Shown piece after piece: positions 7,882 through 14,572 of a stretch of DNA of 36,046 bases. Source of the stretch: Phycisphaeraceae bacterium (lineage in GTDB: Bacteria > Planctomycetota > Phycisphaerae > Phycisphaerales > Phycisphaeraceae); contig PAIY01000167.1 in assembly GCA_002704825.1 (NCBI GenBank), positions 1 through 36,046 on the forward strand, in the 5' to 3' direction. The first letter of the stretch is position 1. The number at the start of each line of letters is the position of its first letter. The notes under the pieces are model-generated. The model searched no databases, was not told where the DNA came from, and worked only from the letters and a program-made list of their open reading frames with translations. The translations under genes and the position numbers were made by a program.

Positions 7882-9078
7882 ATGCACAGACTTTTGTTCA
7901 AGGATGTGCAGGAGAAAGTTTTGACCAGCGAATACCCAAACTCTGCGGATCATTCATCGCAGCCCAAGTCCGCTGACGCCGTGTCGCCATCACCGACTGC
8001 AAAGTCGCGTCGCAAACCGGCGAGTTGGCGGGCCTTGCTCGTGGATGTTGACCCACAAGCGCATGAGCAGCTTCAGTCTTCTCTGAAGCAGATTGCTGCC
8101 TGCAAGCTTGAGGCTGTCAGTGATATCAATCAGGCCATGGAGGACCTGTCGCATCATCGCTATGACGTGGTGATCGCCTGTGCCGACCAGAATGAAGCTG
8201 CGACACTTGAAGTGCTCAAGCAGATTCAAGCCAAACACCCCACCACCGAATCCATTCTCATCAGCAAGGAACTGCCCTCTGCGGATATGCTTTTCAAAGC
8301 GATGCGCAACGGTGCTTCTGACGTGCTTTGCATGCCGCTGAACAATGACGATTTGATGTCGCGTTTGAAGTTGGCCCACAACCGTGCGGTCTCCAAACGT
8401 CGTGAACGTCGCAAGATTCGCAAGCTCCAGAAAACCTGTGACAAGCTCACGCAGGCTCATCAGGATGTCAGCCGTCAGGTGGATGTGCTCTGTAATGACC
8501 TTGTGACTGCGTATCACGATCTTGCTTCACAGATGCACGAAACTGTTCAGAACAATGACTTCTTGTCCTACGTGGGCAATGAACTTGATCTGGAACACGT
8601 GCTTCGTCGCACACTTGAATACGTGCTCGAAAAAGCAGGTCCGACCAATGCTGCGTTGTTCCTGCCTGCCATGGCTGATGAATATTCACTGGGTGGTTAT
8701 GTGAATCTCGACGGTTCGCGCGAGTCGACAACGATGATTCTCCAGCACCTTGCTGACGTTGTTGCACCCAAGATGGCAGAACGTGATCATGTGCTGCACA
8801 TCACCGACAACGAAACCATGGGCAAGTGGATCGGTGCCGACGCCGCGTATCTGGAAGATGCTCACGTGTTGGCGGTTCGCTGTCAGCATGAAGAGGAAAC
8901 ACTTGCCGTGTTGATTGCTTTCCGAGATCAGTCCACACCGTTTGCCCCTGAGATGGTTCAGACCTTTGAAGCCATCTCCACCTTGCTGGCCGAACAACTC
9001 TCCCGCGTCATTCGAATCCATCACCGCCATTTACCGCATAGCGTTGAAGGTGATGACGAACCGGCGTTTGGATTTTAA
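7882..9078 (+). CDS. Pseudoreceiver-coiled coil-GAF signalling protein
   Basis: This 398-residue soluble protein starts with a disordered, Ser/Pro-rich stretch. It continues with a receiver-like fold (about 49-170), a basic coiled coil (RRERRKIRKLQK onward) and a GAF-like domain (about 220-380). The receiver lacks key residues: the acidic pair reads DVD in LLVDVDP, and the phospho-acceptor position in DVVIACADQ is occupied by Cys, with Ala and Asp following. It is therefore more likely a protein-interaction module than a phosphorylated switch. There is no output domain, so it may be an adaptor for the upstream HDOD kinase. The ATG at 7882 has AAGGAG about 6 nt before it. It is the last gene before the terminator at 9116-9149. 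The start and fold are well supported; the role is inferred. Confidence 0.8.
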   Translation: MHRLLFKDVQEKVLTSEYPNSADHSSQPKSADAVSPSPTAKSRRKPASWRALLVDVDPQAHEQLQSSLKQIAACKLEAVSDINQAMEDLSHHRYDVVIACADQNEAATLEVLKQIQAKHPTTESILISKELPSADMLFKAMRNGASDVLCMPLNNDDLMSRLKLAHNRAVSKRRERRKIRKLQKTCDKLTQAHQDVSRQVDVLCNDLVTAYHDLASQMHETVQNNDFLSYVGNELDLEHVLRRTLEYVLEKAGPTNAALFLPAMADEYSLGGYVNLDGSRESTTMILQHLADVVAPKMAERDHVLHITDNETMGKWIGADAAYLEDAHVLAVRCQHEEETLAVLIAFRDQSTPFAPEMVQTFEAISTLLAEQLSRVIRIHHRHLPHSVEGDDEPAFGF

Positions 9079-9089
9079 TATCAAATATT

Positions 9090-9179
9090 AACCACAGAGA
9101 CACAGAGTCACAGAGAAAGACATTCACAGAGAGTGTCTTTCTTTTTTTTCGGGCTCTGTGCCTCTGTGTCTCTGTGGTT
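9090..9179. repeat. ACAGAG-type inverted repeat enclosing a terminator
   Basis: The outer arms are an exact 18-nt inverted repeat made of iterated ACAGAG/CACAGAG units: 9090-9107 pairs with 9162-9179. Partly matching inner units extend the pairing. The inner part holds the terminator hairpin at 9116-9149. The element lies between the GAF protein and argH. Similar 'CCACAGAGACACAGAG' palindromes recur in unrelated environmental bacteria as far as I recall, but I cannot verify that here. Confidence 0.7.
9116..9149 (+). terminator. Rho-independent terminator after the signalling operon
   Basis: AAAGACATTC at 9116-9125 and GAGTGTCTTT at 9131-9140 form a stem with one mismatch and a 5-nt loop. CTTTTTTTT follows at 9141-9149. 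It ends the transcript of the pseudoreceiver-GAF gene. Confidence 0.8.
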
Positions 9180-9190
9180 CAAAAAATGTC

Positions 9191-9221
9191 TTGAACAGAA
9201 AAGTTAAAAACCCGGTAAACT
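9191..9221 (+). promoter_or_regulatory. Candidate promoter giving a leaderless argH mRNA
   Basis: TTGAAC at 9191-9196 and TAAACT at 9216-9221 are separated by 19 nt, slightly long for a sigma-70 promoter. The argH ATG follows 7 nt after the -10 box and has no Shine-Dalgarno sequence, so the transcript would begin at the start codon. Inference from motif spacing. Confidence 0.4.
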
Positions 9222-9228
9222 ATCGCCC

Positions 9229-10692
9229 ATGTCAACCAAGAAAAAAACGAATCAGAACACATCGTCCGCATCCTCCGCCAAGCCTTGGGAACATGCCAAG
9301 AGTGGGGCGGGGTCTGCTCATGATCCGCTTGCTGCACGCTTTGTTGAATCCATCAGCTATGACACCCGCATGTACAAGCAGGACATCATTGGCTCGGTCG
9401 CCCATGCCACGATGCTTGCTGAAGTTGGCCTGATCACCAAGAAAGAGCTTGCCCAGATCAAACGTGGTCTGAACGAGATCAAGAAAGAGATCGACGAACA
9501 AGGCCAAAGCTGGCCGGGGTGGAAGGTCGAACTGGAAGACGTGCACATGTGTGTCGAAGCTGCCCTCATTGCCAAGGTCGGCGATGCAGGCCGCAAGCTC
9601 CACACTGGTCGCAGCCGTAATGATCAGGTTGCTTTGGACCTCAAACTTTGGATCGAAGATGCCGCTGCCGATTTGGACAAGCAGTTCACTGCGTTGTTCA
9701 AAGCCTTTGTTGGCTTGGCTAAACGGGATGGCAAGATCGTCATGCCGTCCTATACACACTTGCAACGTGCTCAGCCTATCTGCGTGGGTGGTGAACTCGT
9801 TGCCTGGCTGTCTGCACTGGAACGCTGTCAGCAGCGCATCACTGCTTTACGAGCAGTCAACAAACAAAACCCATTGGGCTCGGGCGCCATTGCCGGTTCG
9901 GGCTTGCCACTGGATCGCTCCATCACCGCGGGCTTACTCCCCGTTGGTCCGGCAACGCCCAACAGCATCGACGGCACGGCATCACGTGACGCTGCCTTGG
10001 ATATGGTCTACTCCCTCGCCATGATCAGCCAAACGCTTTCACGTCTTGCTGAGCAGTGGATCATCTACATGTCCGAGGAGTTTGGTTTCCTGAAAATCGG
10101 TGAAGCTTACACCACCGGCTCATCGATGATGCCCCAGAAACGTAACCCCGATATGCTCGAACTCATCCGCGGGCGATGTGGCAATGTCTATGGGAATCTC
10201 GTGGCCATGCTCACCATGGTCAAGGGCACGCCCATTGCCTACAACCGCGATCTCCAGGAAGACAAGCGTCATCTCTTTGCAGCATTTGATATGGTCGCCG
10301 ACTGTCTGGAAATGACAACGCGCATCGTCAAGTCTGCCAAATTCCAGGAAAAACGCATCAACGAACGCCTGCATCGTGGCTTCCTTGATGCCACCGCGTT
10401 GGCTGATTATCTGGTCACACGTAACGTTCCTTTCCGCACAGCCCATCAGGTCGTCGGCGCACTGGTCCGTGAATGTGAAGCTCAGAATCTCGATCAGCTC
10501 TCTGATCTGAAACTCGAAGACTTCAATAAAGCCTGCATCAACTCCGGCCAGAAAGCAGACACCTGCGATGCCGAAGTCTACGCATGGCTCGGTCCAGCCA
10601 ATGTCGTCAAACGCTATCAAAGCTATGGCAACAGTGGTCTGAGCGGTTTTACCCAACAGATCAAGGTGTGGGAAAAACGACTGAAGAAATAG
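9229..10692 (+). CDS. argH: Argininosuccinate lyase
   Basis: This 487-residue cytoplasmic enzyme splits argininosuccinate into arginine and fumarate, the last step of arginine synthesis. The fumarase/aspartase superfamily signature GSSMMPQKRNPD starts near residue 297. The conserved blocks EDVHMCVE, TGRSRNDQVA and SYTHLQRAQP are all present. Length is close to the usual 460-470, plus about 20 extra polar N-terminal residues (KKKTNQNTSSAS) that look disordered. It stands alone rather than with argG or other arginine genes. An ACAGAG palindrome lies upstream, and a telomere-like G-rich repeat downstream begins within its stop codon. No ribosome site precedes the ATG. Confidence 0.97.
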   Translation: MSTKKKTNQNTSSASSAKPWEHAKSGAGSAHDPLAARFVESISYDTRMYKQDIIGSVAHATMLAEVGLITKKELAQIKRGLNEIKKEIDEQGQSWPGWKVELEDVHMCVEAALIAKVGDAGRKLHTGRSRNDQVALDLKLWIEDAAADLDKQFTALFKAFVGLAKRDGKIVMPSYTHLQRAQPICVGGELVAWLSALERCQQRITALRAVNKQNPLGSGAIAGSGLPLDRSITAGLLPVGPATPNSIDGTASRDAALDMVYSLAMISQTLSRLAEQWIIYMSEEFGFLKIGEAYTTGSSMMPQKRNPDMLELIRGRCGNVYGNLVAMLTMVKGTPIAYNRDLQEDKRHLFAAFDMVADCLEMTTRIVKSAKFQEKRINERLHRGFLDATALADYLVTRNVPFRTAHQVVGALVRECEAQNLDQLSDLKLEDFNKACINSGQKADTCDAEVYAWLGPANVVKRYQSYGNSGLSGFTQQIKVWEKRLKK

Positions 10693-10787
10693 GGTTTGGG
10701 GTTTAGGGTTTGGGGTGTAGAGGCAAACCCCAAAACACTCAAGCGATTGCCTTGAATCTAAGCCCTACACCCTACACCCCAAACCCC
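10692..10787. repeat. Telomere-like G-rich/C-rich inverted repeat with quadruplex potential
   Basis: From 10692 to 10715 four G-runs (GGG, GGGG, GGG, GGGG) are separated by TTT, TTTA and TTT, a textbook G-quadruplex pattern that resembles eukaryotic telomere repeats. GGGTTTGGGGTGTAG at 10706-10720 is perfectly complementary to CTACACCCCAAACCC at 10772-10786, so the segment can also form a long hairpin. The first G is the last base of the argH stop codon. The element fills the space between argH and the FHA kinase. Confidence 0.75.
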
Positions 10788-10805
10788 GCTTACGGAGTAA
10801 GCACC

Positions 10806-12509
10806 ATGCTGATCCTTACTGTCATTCAAGGCCCGGACAAAGGCAGGCGATTTGAGCTTCCTGACGATGAGCCGCAGATCATCGGTCGGTCGAGTGAATC
10901 GCTGCCGCTGTTGGATCAGACGATTTCCCGTCGTCATGCTGAACTCACGCCCGACGAAGGCAAGTGGTACATCAACGATCAGGAATCAGCCAACGGCACG
11001 TTTGTCAATGGTCACCGTGTCACCCGCCCACGTCTGCTCCAACCCGGTGATCAGGTCCGCACGGGCTTGACGCTTTTCGTCTACGGCTCAAACACCATTC
11101 AAGCCAAGAAGACCGACAGCATTCGCATGTTCAAGTCCAACGAGATGGATGCCAACGTCGAGTCGACTGCCAGCAGTGATGAGTCGATGATCATGGCCGT
11201 TGCTGAACCCTCCGAAGCTGCGGTCGTTCAACTCAAAGTCATTTATGAAATGACCCAGCTCATCGGTTCGGTGGTCGAGGAAGAAGACCTGCTCAAAGGC
11301 ATCATGGATTTGATCTTTGATTACTTCCAGGCAGACCGCGGATTTATTCTGCTTGATGACAAAGTCTCACGGCATCCTGCACCTGCTGTGGTTCGGCATC
11401 GTGACCCCAAGAAAAACGAGAGCCCCGAATCCATTCCTGTGAGCCGCACGATTGTTCAGCATGTGATGGATAAAGGTGAAGGCGTGCTTTCGAGTAACGC
11501 GATGGCAGACAGCCGTTTTGCTGCAGGCGACAGTGTGCAGGGGCTGGGGATTCATTCTGCGTTATGCGTGCCGATCAAGTATAAAGATCGACTCTTTGGC
11601 GTGATTCATATTGATTCGCAGATCGCCAATTACACCTTCACGGATGACCAACTGCGTTTGCTTACCGCCATTGGTGTGCATACCGGTTTGGCGCTGGCGA
11701 ATGCGGAGTTGTATGCCGACCGGTTAAGACAGGAACGTCTTGCAGCGGTGGGGCAAACGGTGGCCTCGTTGTCACACTCGATCAAGAACATCCTTCAAGG
11801 TATGCGTGGCGGTGCAGACGTGGTTGAGCTTGGCTTCCGCAAGAACTCCATGAAAGTGGTGGGGGGCGGCTGGTCGATTGTCTCGCGCAACCTTGAACGC
11901 ATTTACGAATTGACCATGAACATGCTCGCCTATTCCAAGCAGCGTAAACCGGAGTTGGAAATGACCAACCTCGCGCCGCTGATGGAGGAGATCGTGCAGT
12001 TGATGCAGGGGCAATTTGACAATAAGAAGGTCGCGCTGATCACCGACTTTGCCCAGGACATCCCGCCGGTCCCGATTGACATCAACGGGATTCATCAGGC
12101 CGTGTTGAATTTGCTGAATAACGCACTGGATGCCGTGCCTGAGAATGATGGTGCGGTGGTGTTGCATACCAGTTATGACGATCAACTTTCCAAGGTGAAG
12201 GTCGCGGTGACGGATAACGGCGAAGGCATTGACGAAGAACGCATCAAGCGTTTGTTCCAGCCGTTCAACTCCAGCAAGGGGCTCAAGGGCACCGGGCTTG
12301 GTCTGGTGGTGACACGTAAAATCGTGCAGGAACACGGGGGCACGGTGGAAGTTGAATCCAAACCGGATGATGGTTCGACGTTCACGATCTTACTGCCGTG
12401 TACGGTGGATGAAATCCCATCGCTTGCAGATACACAGGGGCCGTCGGTGGGGACGTATGATCCAGATGAAGACCTGCTTGATCTTGAAAGCGACATGGCC
12501 CGCGATTGA
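10806..12509 (+). CDS. FHA-GAF sensor histidine kinase
   Basis: This 567-residue soluble protein begins with an FHA phosphothreonine-binding domain (about 1-95: GRSS at 28-31, SRRH at 41-44, NGTFVNG at 63-69). A linker leads to a GAF domain (about 145-305), followed by a histidine kinase core. The phospho-acceptor is H324 in SLSHSIKNIL. N-box residues are in LLNNALDAV, G1 is VTDNGEGID, and G2 is KGTGLGLVVTRKI. The C-terminal tail is acidic. The FHA domain suggests that the kinase is recruited to, or controlled by, a Thr-phosphorylated protein, linking Ser/Thr and His/Asp signalling; a Hanks-type kinase is encoded about 10 kb away. ATG 10806 is chosen because ACGGAG precedes it and the FHA fold begins there. 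No cognate receiver is adjacent. Confidence 0.9.
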   Translation: MLILTVIQGPDKGRRFELPDDEPQIIGRSSESLPLLDQTISRRHAELTPDEGKWYINDQESANGTFVNGHRVTRPRLLQPGDQVRTGLTLFVYGSNTIQAKKTDSIRMFKSNEMDANVESTASSDESMIMAVAEPSEAAVVQLKVIYEMTQLIGSVVEEEDLLKGIMDLIFDYFQADRGFILLDDKVSRHPAPAVVRHRDPKKNESPESIPVSRTIVQHVMDKGEGVLSSNAMADSRFAAGDSVQGLGIHSALCVPIKYKDRLFGVIHIDSQIANYTFTDDQLRLLTAIGVHTGLALANAELYADRLRQERLAAVGQTVASLSHSIKNILQGMRGGADVVELGFRKNSMKVVGGGWSIVSRNLERIYELTMNMLAYSKQRKPELEMTNLAPLMEEIVQLMQGQFDNKKVALITDFAQDIPPVPIDINGIHQAVLNLLNNALDAVPENDGAVVLHTSYDDQLSKVKVAVTDNGEGIDEERIKRLFQPFNSSKGLKGTGLGLVVTRKIVQEHGGTVEVESKPDDGSTFTILLPCTVDEIPSLADTQGPSVGTYDPDEDLLDLESDMARD

Positions 12510-12551
12510 TGTTTTGATTCGTAAAATCGAATCAAGTCGATGACACCTCTA

Positions 12552-12579
12552 AAGCCGTGTCACTCCCGTGGCACGGCTT
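12552..12579 (+). terminator. Hairpin, possible terminator after the FHA kinase
   Basis: AAGCCGTGTCAC at 12552-12563 pairs with GTGGCACGGCTT at 12568-12579 around a TCCC loop, with one G-U pair. No T-tract follows, so it may act as an mRNA 3' end stabiliser or a factor-dependent stop. A smaller hairpin, TTGATTCG/CGAATCAA, lies at 12514-12535 just after the stop codon. Confidence 0.45.
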
Positions 12580-12662
12580 GCCTTGTGAATTACGTTACGC
12601 CTATTGACCTGTGCCGCAGGAGCGATACGGTTTTTTATTTGATGTTGTGCATCACGCGTCTT

Positions 12663-12690
12663 TGTGCGATTGGCAATGTGCGATTGGCAA
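12663..12690. repeat. Exact 14-bp tandem duplication
   Basis: TGTGCGATTGGCAA occurs twice head-to-tail at 12663-12676 and 12677-12690. It lies 96-123 bp upstream of the CvpA-like gene and about 35 bp upstream of a TACAAT box at 12726-12731. It could be a paired protein-binding site or a replication-slippage scar. Confidence 0.55.
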
Positions 12691-12785
12691 TCACAAATTT
12701 TCCTAGGCGCTCGCCGTGGCTTGATTACAATACATCAAACCCTCCCACAGCCCACCACCCGCGCACCCGCCTTGGATTTTGCTCA

Positions 12786-13658
12786 ATGACGATTAAGATT
12801 TTTGAAGTCGTTGCCTTGTTGATTCTCGTGATTCTGTCGCTATTCATCTGGCAGAGAAGTTTCACGCAAAATATCAAGCGGTTGGTTTATCGTCTGCTGC
12901 GATTGGTGCTGACGTATGGCGTTGGTTACTTCGCATTCAAATGGATTTTGTCACAGGGTCATGGCCCGATCATTGCTGGGCTTGGTGCGACGGTTGCGGG
13001 TTTTGTTACCTTGTTTATTCTTGGTTTGATTCTCAAGCCCAAACCTGAGGACGAAAATGCGCATCGCTCTTTGCCCAATGCGATGTTGCAGAAGCTCGGC
13101 AATCTTCTGCTCATTGCCTTGCTGTGGATTGTTGCTGCCTTTGCTGTGGATCTGGCGACGACCTTGCTTGAGAACACGAAGATGCGTGGGACGATTTACG
13201 AAAACTCCGTCGTGATGCGGCGCTTCATGGATTGGCATCAGACCACTGAAGCCGAATCCGATATCAGCGATAACCCCTTATTGCAGACTTTGCAGAAAAC
13301 ACGCCAATGGCTTTACGACAAAGCCGGTTTTGGTCACATGCTCGATCAGGTCGATGCGATCAGTCAGATTCAAGCCATGCCCGATGATCAGCGAAACGCA
13401 TTGATCAACCAGGATGAGAATCTGCAAAACCTACTCAACAATCCGGATATGCAGGCGGTGATACACAACGCCGAGATTCGCAGCTTGATTGAAAAGGCAG
13501 GCAGTGGGGATGCAGCAGCGCTGATGCAACTCAGCAAACATCCCGACATCAACAAGCTTTTTTCCAATACCGAACTGCGTCAGCAGATCATGAGCATTAA
13601 TCCCAAAGAACTGATGCAACAAAAAGAACAACTGCAACGCCAATTTTCCGGGCAGTGA
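12786..13658 (+). CDS. CvpA-like four-helix membrane protein with helical C-terminal repeats
   Basis: This 290-residue protein has four predicted membrane helices in the first 130 residues (IFEVVALLILVILSLFIW, LVLTYGVGYFAF, GLGATVAGFVTLFILGLIL, LLLIALLWIVAAFAV). Glycines and the overall layout resemble the CvpA family of inner-membrane proteins. The C-terminal half is soluble and contains two or three Asn-Pro-Asp/His-Pro-Asp repeats (LLNNPDMQAVIHNAEI, LSKHPDINKLFSNTEL) like STI1-type helical repeats. I assign CvpA-like on topology only; the biochemical role is unknown. The ATG at 12786 is chosen because the first membrane helix starts there, while the frame upstream (to 12540) looks non-coding. 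No strong ribosome site is visible. Confidence 0.7.
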   Translation: MTIKIFEVVALLILVILSLFIWQRSFTQNIKRLVYRLLRLVLTYGVGYFAFKWILSQGHGPIIAGLGATVAGFVTLFILGLILKPKPEDENAHRSLPNAMLQKLGNLLLIALLWIVAAFAVDLATTLLENTKMRGTIYENSVVMRRFMDWHQTTEAESDISDNPLLQTLQKTRQWLYDKAGFGHMLDQVDAISQIQAMPDDQRNALINQDENLQNLLNNPDMQAVIHNAEIRSLIEKAGSGDAAALMQLSKHPDINKLFSNTELRQQIMSINPKELMQQKEQLQRQFSGQ

Positions 13659-13707
13659 TACAGGTGAAGTTGTTGATGGGAGGACGGGTCAGATTCGCTT
13701 TGCTCAT

Positions 13708-13736
13708 CTGGCGGCTTGCGTTGGACCCGTTACAAT
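13708..13736 (+). promoter_or_regulatory. Candidate promoter giving a leaderless SRAP mRNA
   Basis: CTGGCG at 13708-13713 and TACAAT at 13731-13736 are 17 nt apart. The ATG at 13745 follows after 8 nt with no Shine-Dalgarno sequence. The -35/-10 pair closely matches that of the methyltransferase gene downstream. Confidence 0.5.
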
Positions 13737-13744
13737 CACGCATC

Positions 13745-14482
13745 ATGTGTGGACGCTATTTTCTATCTCTGGTTGAGCAGCAGTTGGCTGACTTCGTCGA
13801 ATACATGTCGGAGATGATGCGCCTCCCGCCTGGTGCCAATCAGATGCAGTTCCCGGGGGGACCTGGGATTGAAGCGCGGTACAACATCGCGCCCTCTCAA
13901 CCCGTTTTAGCGGTGATCTCCGATGAAATGACTCATGAAAAGAAACTCACTTACCTGAGTTGGGGGCTTGTCCCACGCTGGGCCAAGGACCCTGCGATTG
14001 GCAACAAGCTCATTAACGCCCGCAGCGAAACGGTGACGGAAAAGCCCTCTTTCAAAGATGCGTATCGTTATCGCCGGTGTTTGGTTTTAGCCAATGGATA
14101 TTACGAATGGGATCAGCGAACCAAACAGCCGTACGCGATCACGGTGCCCGACATGCCGACCTTTGCGATGGCCGGTTTATGGGAATATTGGGCGGACCCT
14201 TCGGGGGGTGGCAGTGAGATTGCAAGCTGTTCGATCATGACCACGCAGGCGAGTGGTTGGTTAAATGACATGCACCCGCGCATGCCGGTGATTCTGACAC
14301 CTGACAGCTACCGGTTGTGGCTCAATCACGATCACGAGGGCTTGCCGCTGGTGGGGACATTGCTTGAGAGTTATCCGTGTGACCTGATGCAGAAACGCGC
14401 GGTGAGTCGGTACGTCAATCGCGTGGGCAATGAGGGGCCGCAATGTCTTGATCCGGGTGAGGAACAGGGGACATTGTTTTGA
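13745..14482 (+). CDS. SRAP domain protein (YedK/HMCES family)
   Basis: This 245-residue protein belongs to the SRAP family, which forms a covalent thiazolidine crosslink with abasic sites in single-stranded DNA and shields them during replication. The catalytic Cys2, exposed once Met1 is removed, is in MCGRYFL. Other conserved residues are N47 in RYNIAPSQ, the NARSET motif at 91-96, E121 in NGYYEWD, and H177 in LNDMHPRMPVI. Length is typical. The start at 13745 is fixed by the requirement for Cys2; the frame remains open upstream to 13655, overlapping the CvpA-like gene by a few bases, but that part cannot be the native N-terminus. It lies next to a DNA methyltransferase gene, but each has its own promoter-like sequence. 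Confidence 0.95.
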   Translation: MCGRYFLSLVEQQLADFVEYMSEMMRLPPGANQMQFPGGPGIEARYNIAPSQPVLAVISDEMTHEKKLTYLSWGLVPRWAKDPAIGNKLINARSETVTEKPSFKDAYRYRRCLVLANGYYEWDQRTKQPYAITVPDMPTFAMAGLWEYWADPSGGGSEIASCSIMTTQASGWLNDMHPRMPVILTPDSYRLWLNHDHEGLPLVGTLLESYPCDLMQKRAVSRYVNRVGNEGPQCLDPGEEQGTLF

Positions 14483-14536
14483 CGCGATGGTTCTCTCGCT
14501 AAACCGCAAGCGGTTTGCTGGCGTTGAGAGCTGTTT

Positions 14537-14566
14537 TTGGCGCGATGGCTCAAAATGCGCTACAAT
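14537..14566 (+). promoter_or_regulatory. Candidate promoter giving a leaderless methyltransferase mRNA
   Basis: TTGGCG at 14537-14542 and TACAAT at 14561-14566 are 18 nt apart. Six nucleotides later comes ATG 14573. Transcription would begin at the start codon. This is the best of the four such arrangements in the window. Confidence 0.55.
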
Positions 14567-14572
14567 CTGGGG

